From: Embleya sp049739465
Lineage (GTDB): Bacteria > Actinomycetota > Actinomycetes > Streptomycetales > Streptomycetaceae
DNA: 64,000 bases
NCBI RefSeq assembly: GCF_049739465.1
Contig: NZ_JBMHHY010000002.1
Span: 248,001 to 312,000 of the forward strand
Direction of reading: 5' to 3'
Shown: one piece after another, positions 36,922 through 45,419 of the stretch
How the letters are laid out: each line of letters starts with the position of its first letter
Numbering within the stretch: the first letter of the stretch is position 1
Position numbers and translations under genes: made by a program
The notes under the pieces: generated by a model
The model's input: only the letters and a program-made list of their open reading frames with translations
Databases searched by the model: none
Told to the model about the DNA's origin: nothing

Positions 36922-36941
36922 ACCCCCGCGCACGGCGGCCC

Positions 36942-36955
36942 GTTTCACGTGAAAC
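36942..36955. promoter_or_regulatory. parS site
   Basis: Second perfect GTTTCACGTGAAAC, 34 bases from the first, beside a long hairpin. Confidence 0.95.
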
Positions 36956-36963
36956 ATGAGCAG

Positions 36964-37020
36964 GGACAACGGGGGAAGGGGCCCGCGGTCGTCGACCGCG
37001 GGCCCCTTCCCCCGTTGTCC
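36964..37020. terminator. 27-bp perfect inverted repeat between amidase and parB
   Basis: Two 27-base arms with only a 3-base loop, perfectly complementary, ending twelve bases after the parB stop. It starts nine bases after a parS. It should terminate both convergent transcripts; its length is unusual for a simple terminator. No T-run. Confidence 0.8.
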
Positions 37021-37032
37021 CTCGCACGCCGA

Positions 37033-38145
37033 CTACGGAACCAGCACCGAGGGTTCCTCGTCCTGCGGCTCGGACCGTGCCTGCTCGGGGTGTTCCCGTT
37101 CCGGCTCCGCCGCCGAGTGTGGTTCGCTGAGTCGCTTGGCGAAGTGGTCGCCCTCGCCGGGGGCCATCGAGGCGAGGATCCGTTCGAGATCCTCGACCGA
37201 GGCGAACTCGACGACGATCTTGCCCTTCTTCGGACCGAGAACCACCTTCACCTCGGTCTCGAACCGATCCTTGAGCCGGTCCGCGAGCTGTTTCAGTGCC
37301 GGCGCGACGATCCCCCCGGCGCGCGGCTTCTGCGCCCTGGTCGGTCGCCGATCCTCGCCCTTGATCTGCGAGGCGATCTCCTCGACGGTACGAACCGTCA
37401 TCCCCTCGCGGATGATCCGCTTGGCCAGCTTGGCCAGTTCGTCGGGATACTCCTCGATCTTGAGCAGCGCGATCGCGTGTCCCGCGAGCAGCGTCCCGGC
37501 CGCCAGACTGGTCCGCACCTCCACCGGCAGCTTCAACAGCCGCAGGGTGTTGGACACATACGGCCGCGAGCGCCCGATCCGCTTGGCCAGACTCTCGTGG
37601 CTGCACGCGAACTCCTCCAGCAACTGCTCGTAGGCCATGGCCTCTTCGAGCGGGTTGAGTTCGGAGCGGTGCAGGTTCTCCAGGAGCGCGTCGAGCAGCA
37701 GCTTGTCGTCGTGGGTGACCCGGACGATCGCCGGGATGTGCGTCAGCCCCGCCTCCCGGGAGGCCCGCCAGCGCCGCTCGCCCATCACCAGTTCGTAGGT
37801 GCCGTCGCCGGTCGAGCGGACCACCACCGGCTGGAGAACGCCCACCTCCCGGATCGACTGGACCAGTTCGGCCATCGCGCCCTCTTCGAACACCTCGCGC
37901 GGCTGGCGCGGGTTGGGCGTGATCACGTCGAGCAGCAGTTCGGCGTAGAGCGCGGCCGGGGCAGCCGGCGCCGCCCGCCGGGGCGAGTCCTGGACCGGTA
38001 CCGACGCCGGCGACATGGCCGGCTCGTCGGTCGCTATTTCCGCCATCCTGCGCAGGGTCTCCGCTGCGGAGGAGGACGGCTTCAACGACCGGTTCGGGAT
38101 GAGCGATTCGAGCCCCTTGCCCAATCCCCTGCGTTGTCCGCTCAT
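37033..38145 (-). CDS. parB: Chromosome partitioning protein ParB
   Basis: Binds and spreads from parS, organising the origin region for segregation. 370 residues. Starts SGQRRGLGKGLESLIP, typical of ParB. The CTP-binding GERRWRA motif is near residue 122, ENLHRSELNPLEEA is box II-like, and the helix-turn-helix is in SHESLAKRIGRSRPYVSN. C-terminal dimer domain about residues 290-340. The ATG overlaps the parA stop by four bases (ATGA), so parA and parB are coupled. Confidence 0.97.
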   Translation of the reverse strand: MSGQRRGLGKGLESLIPNRSLKPSSSAAETLRRMAEIATDEPAMSPASVPVQDSPRRAAPAAPAALYAELLLDVITPNPRQPREVFEEGAMAELVQSIREVGVLQPVVVRSTGDGTYELVMGERRWRASREAGLTHIPAIVRVTHDDKLLLDALLENLHRSELNPLEEAMAYEQLLEEFACSHESLAKRIGRSRPYVSNTLRLLKLPVEVRTSLAAGTLLAGHAIALLKIEEYPDELAKLAKRIIREGMTVRTVEEIASQIKGEDRRPTRAQKPRAGGIVAPALKQLADRLKDRFETEVKVVLGPKKGKIVVEFASVEDLERILASMAPGEGDHFAKRLSEPHSAAEPEREHPEQARSEPQDEEPSVLVP

Positions 38146-39191
38146 ACTTCCTCCTTCGCCTTCGCCACGCCGCGCAGCGCCATCTCCCGAGCCGCTTCAA
38201 GATACGACAACGCCCCGGTGGAGCCCGGGTCGTAGGTCATCACGGTCTGCCCGTAGCTGGGCGCCTCGGAGATCCGCACCGAACGCGGAATGGCGGTCGG
38301 CAGCACCTCGTCCGGGAAGTGGTCACGCACCTCCTGGGCCACCTGGGAGGCCAGCCGGGTCCGGGCGTCGTACATGGTCAGCAGGATCGTGGACACGCCC
38401 AGATTCGGATTCAGGTGCGCCCGGACCAGTTCCACGTTGCGCAACAACTGGCCGAGCCCCTCGAGCGCGTAGTACTCGCACTGGATCGGGATGACCACCT
38501 CGGCGCCCGCCACGAGTGCATTGACCGTAAGCAGGCCCAGCGACGGGGGGCAGTCGATCAGGATGTAGTCCAACGGCTGTTCGTAGGCCGCGATGGCGCG
38601 TTGGAGCCGGCTCTCCCGGGCGACCAGCGAGACGAGTTCGATCTCGGCTCCGGCGAGGTCGATGGTGGCCGGTGCGCAGAACAGGCCCTCGACGTCGCGG
38701 ACCGGCTGTACGACCTCGGCCAGGTCGCGGCCCTCGACGAGCACCTCGTAGATGGACGGTGTGCCGGCGTGGTGGTCGACCCCGAGCGCGGTGGAGGCGT
38801 TGCCCTGCGGGTCGAGGTCTATCACCAGCACGCGGGCGCCGTGCATGGCCAGCGCCGCCGCGAGGTTCACGGTCGACGTGGTCTTGCCGACGCCGCCCTT
38901 CTGGTTCGCGACCACCATGACGCGGGTGCGCTCCGGTCGGGGCAGCCCCTCCGAGGCTCGCCCCATCGTCTCGACGGCCTGTCTGGCCGCTCGGGCGATC
39001 GGCGTGTCTTCGATACCGGGCGCCTCTGTTTCACGTGAAACGTCGACAGCGGCGCCCACTCGGGGCGCCGGCATCGAGGCTGTCGGATACTCGGACGGCA
39101 ACGGTCCACTCTCCTCTCCTGCCGCGGCGACATGGGAACTCGGGCCGACGGAATGACCACGCACTGCGGCGGCACCCTCAGAGGGTGTCAC
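38142..39191 (-). CDS. parA: Chromosome partitioning ATPase ParA
   Basis: Dynamic ATPase that moves ParB-parS complexes. About 349 residues with this start. Deviant Walker A: NQKGGVGKTTSTVNLAAALA; Walker A', VIDLDPQGNASTALG; Walker B, YILIDCPPSLGL; PRSVRISEAPSYG near the end. The start is uncertain: GTG taken here gives VTPSEGAAAV, and the frame is open upstream through another parS and downstream starts also exist. A parS lies within the coding sequence and encodes VSRET, as in S. coelicolor ParA. Confidence 0.94.
   Translation of the reverse strand: MTPSEGAAAVRGHSVGPSSHVAAAGEESGPLPSEYPTASMPAPRVGAAVDVSRETEAPGIEDTPIARAARQAVETMGRASEGLPRPERTRVMVVANQKGGVGKTTSTVNLAAALAMHGARVLVIDLDPQGNASTALGVDHHAGTPSIYEVLVEGRDLAEVVQPVRDVEGLFCAPATIDLAGAEIELVSLVARESRLQRAIAAYEQPLDYILIDCPPSLGLLTVNALVAGAEVVIPIQCEYYALEGLGQLLRNVELVRAHLNPNLGVSTILLTMYDARTRLASQVAQEVRDHFPDEVLPTAIPRSVRISEAPSYGQTVMTYDPGSTGALSYLEAAREMALRGVAKAKEEV
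39028..39041. promoter_or_regulatory. parS site within parA
   Basis: Perfect GTTTCACGTGAAAC within the variable N-terminal coding region of parA, read as VSRET. Confidence 0.93.
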
Positions 39192-39235
39192 GTTCCGGCG
39201 CGCCTCAGGCGAGTAGAAGCGTTTCCACGGAAGAC

Positions 39236-39249
39236 GTTTCACGTGAAAC
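39236..39249. promoter_or_regulatory. parS site upstream of parA
   Basis: Perfect GTTTCACGTGAAAC about 45 bases before the chosen parA start, near the place expected for the parAB promoter; in S. coelicolor ParB represses its promoter. Confidence 0.94.
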
Positions 39250-39344
39250 ACGATCGCGGGTACGGCGATCGCACAGCGTTCACGACACACCCCGAGCGGG
39301 CGGGAACGGCGTTTCAGCCGTCCGGCCCAACTCCGCCGGCCGGG

Positions 39345-40109
39345 CTACTTCGCGGGACGTCGCCGGGCCGTCTTGGCGGTTCGGCGCGCCTTCGCCGCCC
39401 TGGACTCCCGCGACTCCCTGGCCACCACCGTGCCGATCCGGACCCGGACCACCGTGGTCAGCGGATCCACGATGCCCGCCCCGGCGTGGGCGACGGTCCA
39501 CGACACCGCGCCGAGCTTGCGCAAATCGGCCTCGGACTCCAGGAGTTCCTCGGCGGCCGAGTCGCCCTTGAGCGCGAGCATCTCGCCACCCGAGCCGAGC
39601 AGCGGCAGCCCCCATCCGGCCAACTTGGCCAACGGCGCGACCGCGCGCGCGGTGACCACGTCGGCGGAGGTACGCCCACGCAGCTCCTCGGCGCGACCGC
39701 GCAGCACCTCGACGTTGTCCAGGCCGAGTTCCTCGACCACCTCGTCCAGGAACGTGGTGCGCCGCAGCAGCGGCTCGACGAGGGTGATCCGCAGGTCCGG
39801 TCGGACCAGGGCGAGCGGGATGCCCGGCAGCCCACCGCCCGAGCCGACGTCGTGCACGATCGCGTTCTCCGCGATCAATTCGGCGACCACCCCGCAGTTG
39901 AGCAGGTGCCGCTCCCAGAGCCGGCCGACCTCACGCGGGCCGACCATGCCGCGGCGTACGCCGGGGCCGGCCAGCAGATCGGCGTAACGGATCGCCCGGT
40001 CCAGGTTGGCACCGAAGAGGCGGCCCGCCGCTTCCGGCGCCGCTGGCGCGCGCTCGTCCACCGGCGGGTCGGGGGTCGTGTCGTCCTGACGTTTCACGTG
40101 GAACATCAT
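39345..40109 (-). CDS. rsmG: 16S rRNA (guanine(527)-N7)-methyltransferase
   Basis: SAM-dependent methyltransferase acting at G527 of 16S rRNA; loss gives low-level streptomycin resistance. 254 residues. The SAM loop is VHDVGSGGGLPGIPLALVRP, followed by ITLVEPLLRRTTFLDEVV and VVTARAVAPL. The N-terminal WERHLLNC and the RxxxGL-type elements match RsmG. Starts MMFHVKRQD: the one-mismatch parS is translated as FHVKR. A basic C-terminal tail. Confidence 0.96.
   Translation of the reverse strand: MMFHVKRQDDTTPDPPVDERAPAAPEAAGRLFGANLDRAIRYADLLAGPGVRRGMVGPREVGRLWERHLLNCGVVAELIAENAIVHDVGSGGGLPGIPLALVRPDLRITLVEPLLRRTTFLDEVVEELGLDNVEVLRGRAEELRGRTSADVVTARAVAPLAKLAGWGLPLLGSGGEMLALKGDSAAEELLESEADLRKLGAVSWTVAHAGAGIVDPLTTVVRVRIGTVVARESRESRAAKARRTAKTARRRPAK
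40091..40104. promoter_or_regulatory. parS site with one mismatch, at the rsmG start
   Basis: GTTTCACGTGGAAC differs at one base from the consensus. It overlaps codons 2-6 of rsmG. The gene-start placement is typical of streptomycete parS sites. Confidence 0.8.
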
Positions 40110-40120
40110 CCCAGGAACGG

Positions 40121-40155
40121 CGCCGGCCCCACCTGTGGTGCAGGTGGGGCCGGCG
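40121..40155 (-). terminator. Hairpin between jag and rsmG
   Basis: Perfect 15-bp stem (CGCCGGCCCCACCTG with its complement) and 5-base loop between the jag stop and rsmG start. It may end the rpmH-jag transcript. Confidence 0.7.
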
Positions 40156-40188
40156 CGACGGTTTGCGGAAACGGATCCGTGGACCCGA

Positions 40189-40740
40189 TCAGGCGGGCAG
40201 GACGACGACGCAGCGATTGGGCTCCTCGCCCTCCGACTCGCTGCGCAGTCCGGCCTCCGCGACGGTGTCGTGCACGACCTTACGTTCGAACGGGGTCATC
40301 GGCGCCAGCTTGAGCGAGGTACCCCCGGCCTTGACCTGTTCCACCGCCTCGGTGGCGATCTCCGCCAGGTTCGCCCGCTTGGCGGCACGGAACCCGTCCA
40401 CGTCGAGCATCAGCCGGCTGCGCTCGCCGGTCTCCCGGTGCACGGCCAGCCGGGTCAGCTCCTGGAGGGCTTCCAGGACCTCGCCGTCGCGGCCGACGAG
40501 GCGCTTGAGATCGGCGCTCGAGGATTCGCTCTCCTCGCTTGCGATCACCGAGACCGACGCCCGGCCACCCTCGACGTCCATGTCGATATCGCCGTCGAGA
40601 TCGGCGATGTCGAGCAGGGCCTCCAGGTAGTCCGCGGCGATCTCGCCCTCCTGCTCCAGCCGGCTGATCTCCTCCGCGGTGAGCGTGATCCGACGCGACG
40701 CGGCGGGTGAGTCGACGGCGGGGGTCGTGCCTTCCGTCAC
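40189..40740 (-). CDS. jag: Jag/KhpB-family RNA-binding protein (R3H and KH domains)
   Basis: 183 residues. After an acidic lead-in (YLEALLDIADLDGDIDMDV, a Jag-type pre-domain), a KH-like fold contains LVGRDGEVLEALQELTRLA with the GRDG loop; it ends in an R3H domain (FERKVVHDTVAE, RCVVVLPA). Predicted RNA-binding protein partnering with YidC-region products. The GTG has AAAGGAG upstream. Next to yidC, as in nearly all actinobacteria. Confidence 0.92.
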   Translation of the reverse strand: MTEGTTPAVDSPAASRRITLTAEEISRLEQEGEIAADYLEALLDIADLDGDIDMDVEGGRASVSVIASEESESSSADLKRLVGRDGEVLEALQELTRLAVHRETGERSRLMLDVDGFRAAKRANLAEIATEAVEQVKAGGTSLKLAPMTPFERKVVHDTVAEAGLRSESEGEEPNRCVVVLPA

Positions 40741-40808
40741 AGGGGAACTCCTTTGTGGGCGAGTGAGCGAGTCGTTGGCGTGGGCGGCGGCCGGCCCGTC
40801 GAGGGCGG

Positions 40809-41978
40809 TCACTTCTTCCTCGGGTGCTTCCGGCTCTGGGTCTGCTTGCGCGGCCCTGCGTTACGCGCGCCGGAGTGCGGCGTGCGCGCGGTCGAGCCCT
40901 TGACCGAGCCGTTCGATCGCGCGGTGCCGGTGGTGCCGTTGCTCGCCGCGGTGCCCGCCTCGGAGGTCTCCTCGGCATCCCGACCGGCGGCGGCGTCCGC
41001 GTCGTCTCGGGCGCGGGCCTTGCGCTGCGACTTGGTCAGCCTGGTGGGCTGCTGGCGGCGGGCGGCCTGGGCCTTCAGCTCGGCCTGCTGCGCGTCGTAC
41101 TCGGCCTGGTCCATCAGCTTGCCGTCGGGGAGCAGCACCTTGCCCTGCTTGCGCGCCTTCTCCGCGAGCTTGTCCTGCCGCACCTTGAACGCCGGGCTGC
41201 CGGGGGTGGGGTTGCGGTTGATCACGAACAGCTGCTGGCCCATCGTCCACACGTTGGTGGTGAGCCAGTAGATCAGCACGCCGACCGGGAAGTTGATGCC
41301 GAAGACCGCGAACATGATCGGGAACGCGTACATCATCAGCTTCTGCTGCTTCGCGAACGGGTTGCCCACGAGCGAAGCAGGGTCGGTGTTCTTCGTCATC
41401 AGCTGGCGCTGGGTGAAGAACTGCGACCCGGACATCAGCACGATCATCACGATGGTGACGATCCGCACGGTGGTCAGATCGGCCCCGAGGCTCGCGATCT
41501 TGTCCGCCGAGTCGGTGAACTTCGCGGCGATCGGCGCGCCGAAGATGTGCGCCTGCTGGGCGCTGTTCACCAGGTCGCGGTCGATCACGCCGACCGTCTT
41601 GTTCTGCGAGACCCGCTGCAGCACGTGGAAGAGCGCGAAGAAGAACGGCGACTGGACCAGGATCGGAAGGCAGCTCGAGAGCGGGTTGGTACCCGTCTCC
41701 TTGTAGAGCTTCATCATTTCCTGGGACTGCCGCTCGCGGTCGTCCTTGTACCGCTTCTGGACCTCCTTGATCCGCGGCTGCAGGGCCTGGAGTCCGCGGG
41801 TCGCCTTGATCTGCTTCACGAAGAGCGGGATCAGGCAGATCCGGATGACGACCACGAGGCAGACGATGGACAGCCCCCACGACCAACCGCTGTTCTTGCC
41901 GAAGATCGGGCTGAACAACGAGTGGAATTGGACGATGATCCACGAGACGGCGGTATATAGGGGGTTAAGAATCCCCAC
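40809..41978 (-). CDS. yidC: Membrane protein insertase YidC
   Basis: Inserts and folds proteins in the membrane with or without SecYEG. 389 residues. Starts MGILNPLYTAVSWIIVQFHS; five predicted membrane segments; the conserved positively charged groove residue is in IRICLIPLFVKQIKATRG; FFFALFHVL and FPVGVLIYWLTTNVWTMGQQ are typical. A highly basic 130-residue tail faces the ribosome. The GTG is two bases after the yidD stop, so it is coupled. Confidence 0.96.
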   Translation of the reverse strand: MGILNPLYTAVSWIIVQFHSLFSPIFGKNSGWSWGLSIVCLVVVIRICLIPLFVKQIKATRGLQALQPRIKEVQKRYKDDRERQSQEMMKLYKETGTNPLSSCLPILVQSPFFFALFHVLQRVSQNKTVGVIDRDLVNSAQQAHIFGAPIAAKFTDSADKIASLGADLTTVRIVTIVMIVLMSGSQFFTQRQLMTKNTDPASLVGNPFAKQQKLMMYAFPIMFAVFGINFPVGVLIYWLTTNVWTMGQQLFVINRNPTPGSPAFKVRQDKLAEKARKQGKVLLPDGKLMDQAEYDAQQAELKAQAARRQQPTRLTKSQRKARARDDADAAAGRDAEETSEAGTAASNGTTGTARSNGSVKGSTARTPHSGARNAGPRKQTQSRKHPRKK

Positions 41979-41980
41979 GG

Positions 41981-42325
41981 TCAAGCTCCTCGGGCGGTGG
42001 TGTTCGCACCGGGCGCGGGCTCGGTACGGCCGGTGCTGGACGTCTGCTGCCGCTCGTGCGGCTCCGACTCCGAGCGCGACTTCCGCTCCGGAAGTCGCCA
42101 CGGTCGGCGTGTGCGCGGCGGCACAGGATCGACACCGCCAGAGTTCCAGGGGTTGCAGCGCAGGATGCGCCACACGGTGAGGTAGGTGCCTTTGAACGCA
42201 CCGTGCACGGACATCGCCTCATACCCATAATGCGAGCACGACGGGTAGAAGCGACACACCGGCCCCAGCATCGGGCTGATCGTCCACTGATAGACCCGGA
42301 TGATCCCCATGAACAGGTACTTCAC
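41981..42325 (-). CDS. yidD: Membrane protein insertion efficiency factor YidD
   Basis: 114 residues. The YidD core MGIIRVYQWTISPMLGPVCR then FYPSCSHYGYEA and WRILRCNPW contains the conserved Cys and GxxRF/CxFxPSCS pattern. The last about 40 residues are a basic disordered tail. GTG start overlaps the rnpA stop (GTGA). Helps YidC-dependent insertion. Confidence 0.94.
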   Translation of the reverse strand: MKYLFMGIIRVYQWTISPMLGPVCRFYPSCSHYGYEAMSVHGAFKGTYLTVWRILRCNPWNSGGVDPVPPRTRRPWRLPERKSRSESEPHERQQTSSTGRTEPAPGANTTARGA

Positions 42326-42825
42326 GCCGTCGCTCCCGGCTTGGCCGCGGGCCCATCCGCTCGAACCGCGACAGGGCGTCCGGTCCGGCCCAGGAGCCGG
42401 TCGAACGCTGCGTCCAGATCCCGTGCCAGAGCGGAATGGTCCGCCCGGGCCGCGGGTGGCAATGCCCGTACCACGACCAGGCTACCTGCCGGAAGCAGGG
42501 CCATCCGATCGCGTATCAGGTGGCGTAGTCGACGCTTGACGACGTTACGGACAACCGCGGGGCCGACGGCCTTGCTCACGACGAAACCCGCACGCGGTGG
42601 TGGAGCCAGCTCCACATCCGCGTGCGGGTCCTCTGCCACACATTGGCGCAGGGTGTCCGGCTCGGACGGCCGTGCGGTCGCCGGGGTGCGGGCGGACGTG
42701 TCGATCCCGCTCGTCTCCTGGCGATGCAGGTGGACGACCAGGTTCGGACGGCTGGCTCGACGCCCGCGGCGAACCGCGATCGCGAAGTCCTCGCGCCGCC
42801 TCAGCCGATTGTCGGCAGGCAGCAC
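42322..42825 (-). CDS. rnpA: Ribonuclease P protein component
   Basis: Protein partner of the RNase P RNA in 5' tRNA maturation. 167 residues, longer than the usual about 120. Starts VLPADNRLRRREDFAIAVRRG; the basic centre is FVVSKAVGPAVVRNVVKRRLRHLI. Between them is an extra acidic and Pro-rich loop of about 35 residues (GIDTSARTPATARPSEPDTL). GTG start 17 bases after rpmH; no strong Shine-Dalgarno. Overlaps yidD by four bases. Confidence 0.93.
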   Translation of the reverse strand: MLPADNRLRRREDFAIAVRRGRRASRPNLVVHLHRQETSGIDTSARTPATARPSEPDTLRQCVAEDPHADVELAPPPRAGFVVSKAVGPAVVRNVVKRRLRHLIRDRMALLPAGSLVVVRALPPAARADHSALARDLDAAFDRLLGRTGRPVAVRADGPAAKPGATA

Positions 42826-42841
42826 GGAGAGATCCGCGAAC

Positions 42842-42979
42842 TCAGGCGGAAAGCTCCGCGCGGCCCTTGCGGCGACGGGCAGCAAGGATGGCGCGACCGG
42901 CACGGGTGCGCATGCGCAGCCGGAACCCGTGGGTCTTCGCCCGGCGACGGTTGTTCGGCTGGAAGGTGCGCTTGCTCAC
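42842..42979 (-). CDS. rpmH: 50S ribosomal protein L34
   Basis: 45 residues, too short for many gene finders. From the GTG it reads SKRTFQPNNRRRAKTHGFRL, then RMRTRAGRAILAARRRKGRA and ends ELSA. Highly basic; standard length and sequence. First gene of rpmH-rnpA-yidD-yidC-jag. Confidence 0.97.
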   Translation of the reverse strand: MSKRTFQPNNRRRAKTHGFRLRMRTRAGRAILAARRRKGRAELSA

Positions 42980-43330
42980 TCGGGGGCTCCAGGATTTGAA
43001 TCGTGGGCCGGCAGAAAAGACCGCCGGCCACCACCGTACGTCCGCATCGACATGATCTCGGACATGCGGCAGCGGTCGTCAGACAACTAGACCGGCCCAC
43101 GGTACGTACCAACAGGCGACGGGGTCAAATGGGGGATCCGGGGCACGTCGCCCACCTGCGAAAACGTCCTGCCGAGCGGTCTGTACACAGGCTGTGGACA
43201 ACGGCTTGAGCGGGCTTCCGGGCGCCACTACCGTGAACAGGTGGAGTCGGACCGCAGCGCTCGCTCGCGGGGTCCGGGACACTGGGAGCCCTCCCGAGAC
43301 CCGCGTCGATGCAATGAAAGAGCGTGCACT
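42980..43330. promoter_or_regulatory. rpmH-dnaA intergenic region with DnaA box
   Basis: 351 bases with divergent promoters for rpmH and dnaA. It holds one perfect TTGTCCACA box on the minus strand (43193-43201; seen as TGTGGACAA) about 130 bases before dnaA, indicating DnaA autoregulation, as described for S. coelicolor. No other gene is visible. Confidence 0.75.
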
Positions 43331-45316
43331 GTGGCTGACATCACCAGCGACCTCGCCGCGGTCTGGGCACGGTTCCTGGAACGACTGGCCACCGACGACT
43401 CGGTCACGGCCAAGGACAAAGGATGGCTCCAGCGCACGCAGCCACTGACCCTGTTCTCCGACACCGCGCTGCTCGCGGTGCCGAACGAGTTCGCCAAGGA
43501 AGTCCTGGAGACCCGGCTGCGCCAGGTGGTGACCGACGCGCTCAGCCACGGCTTCGGCCGGCCGATCCGCTTCGCGGTCAGCGTCGAGCCGGGCGCGGGC
43601 GAGCCGGAGCAGGTCCCCGAGCGGCACGATCGTTCGCCGCGGCACGACGACTACAACCCCGGCCCGTACGGGCGCCCGTCCTACGGCGGCGACCGCTACG
43701 GCCGCGACGGCTACCCGCAGGAGCCGTACGGCCAGCAGCCCTACCGCCAGGACCGCGATCCCTACGCCGAGCCGCAGTACCAGCAGGACTATCCGCACGA
43801 CCGCTATGCGCCGGGACCGTATCGGGACCAGCGCGACCCGCGCGACTCCCGGGAGGCGCGTGAGCAGCGCGAGCTGCGGGATCCCCGGGAGGCACGCGAG
43901 CCCCGGGACGGTCGGGATCCGCGAGACCCTCGGGACCCGCGTGATTCGCGGGAGCAACGCGACCAACGCGAGCAATACGGATATGGCGGCAATCCGAATG
44001 GTTCATCGGATCATCCGGGAATTCCGACGTCCGATGGCACCCTCTTCGCCGATCGTGAAGACCTGTTCGGGCCGCCCGGCTTTTCCACACCTTCCGTCCA
44101 CAGCTTTGTGGATAATTCGACACATCAATCCGGCGACAGAGAACCGTCGCCGGGTGCCGCGCAGCCGCCCCAGCAGCCCTCGCCGACCCACCAGCCGCCG
44201 CCCGCACCGCCGGCCGACGTGCCCGGCAATCGGCCGCTGCGGCTCGCCCGACCGGGCACCGGGCGCGAGCACGGGGTGGTCGAACACGAGCCGGCCGCCC
44301 GGCTGAACCCCAAATACCTGTTCGAGACCTTCGTCATCGGCTCCAGCAACCGCTTCGCGCACGCCGCCGCGGTGGCGGTCGCCGAGGCACCGGCGAAGGC
44401 GTACAACCCGCTGTTCATCTACGGCGAGTCGGGTCTGGGCAAGACCCACCTGCTGCACGCGATCGGGCACTACGCGAAGAGCCTGTATCCGGGCACCCGG
44501 GTGCGCTACGTGAGTTCGGAGGAGTTCACCAACGAATTCATCAACTCGATCCGCGACGGCAAGGCCGACGGCTTTCGCCGACGTTATCGAGATGTCGATG
44601 TTCTGCTGGTGGACGACATCCAGTTCCTGGAGACCAAGGAGCAGACGCAGGAGGAGTTCTTCCACACCTTCAATACGCTGCACAACGCGAACAAGCAGAT
44701 CGTCATCTCCTCCGACCGGCCGCCCAAGCAGCTGGTCACGCTGGAGGACCGGCTGCGCAACCGGTTCGAGTGGGGGCTGCTCACCGACGTCCAGCCGCCC
44801 GAGTTGGAGACCCGGATCGCGATCCTGCGCAAGAAGGCGATCCAGGAGGGGCTCAACGCGCCGCCGGACGTGCTGGAGTACATCGCCAGCAAGATCTCCC
44901 GCAACATCCGCGAACTGGAGGGCGCGCTGATCCGGGTGACCGCGTTCGCGAGCCTGAACCGGCAGCCGGTGGACCTCCAGCTGACCGAGATCGTGCTGAA
45001 GGACCTGATCCCGGACAGCGCGGGACCGGAGATCACCGCGACCACGATCATGGCGCACACCGCCGCCTACTTCGGGCTGTCCGTCGAGGACCTGTGCGGT
45101 ACCTCGCGCAGCCGGGTGCTGGTCACCGCGCGCCAGATCGCGATGTATCTGTGCCGCGAGCTGACCGACCTGTCGCTGCCCAAGATCGGCGCCCAGTTCG
45201 GCGGGCGCGACCACACCACGGTGATGCACGCGGACCGCAAGATCCGCTCGCTGATGGCCGAGCGGCGGTCGATCTACAACCAGGTGACCGAGTTGACGAA
45301 CCGGATCAAGAGCTGA
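43331..45316 (+). CDS. dnaA: Chromosomal replication initiator protein DnaA
   Basis: ATP-dependent initiator binding DnaA boxes and opening oriC. 661 residues. Domain I (residues 1-90): AVWARFLERL. Domain II, about residues 90-325, is very long, disordered and dominated by Arg-Asp, Arg-Glu and Pro repeats. Domain III: Walker A YGESGLGKTHLL (about residue 364), Walker B VLLVDDIQF, then ISSDRPPKQL. Domain IV: the signature GRDHTTVMHADRKI. The GTG gives VADITSDLA. Streptomycete DnaA is known for its long domain II. Confidence 0.98.
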   Translation: MADITSDLAAVWARFLERLATDDSVTAKDKGWLQRTQPLTLFSDTALLAVPNEFAKEVLETRLRQVVTDALSHGFGRPIRFAVSVEPGAGEPEQVPERHDRSPRHDDYNPGPYGRPSYGGDRYGRDGYPQEPYGQQPYRQDRDPYAEPQYQQDYPHDRYAPGPYRDQRDPRDSREAREQRELRDPREAREPRDGRDPRDPRDPRDSREQRDQREQYGYGGNPNGSSDHPGIPTSDGTLFADREDLFGPPGFSTPSVHSFVDNSTHQSGDREPSPGAAQPPQQPSPTHQPPPAPPADVPGNRPLRLARPGTGREHGVVEHEPAARLNPKYLFETFVIGSSNRFAHAAAVAVAEAPAKAYNPLFIYGESGLGKTHLLHAIGHYAKSLYPGTRVRYVSSEEFTNEFINSIRDGKADGFRRRYRDVDVLLVDDIQFLETKEQTQEEFFHTFNTLHNANKQIVISSDRPPKQLVTLEDRLRNRFEWGLLTDVQPPELETRIAILRKKAIQEGLNAPPDVLEYIASKISRNIRELEGALIRVTAFASLNRQPVDLQLTEIVLKDLIPDSAGPEITATTIMAHTAAYFGLSVEDLCGTSRSRVLVTARQIAMYLCRELTDLSLPKIGAQFGGRDHTTVMHADRKIRSLMAERRSIYNQVTELTNRIKS

Positions 45317-45419
45317 TTCGGCGCTCTCGAGCCCGCTCGACGCGGCCGGCGTTCCCATTCGGGGGCGCCGGCCTTCCCATGTGTCGTGTGAGCTTCGTCA
45401 CATCGGCTCCATTTGCGCC

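Noticed and set aside
39221..39235. Degenerate parS-like TTTCCACGGAAGAC, also at 61296
   Set aside because: Four mismatches from consensus and a known DnaA-box-like core; the two copies are probably chance.
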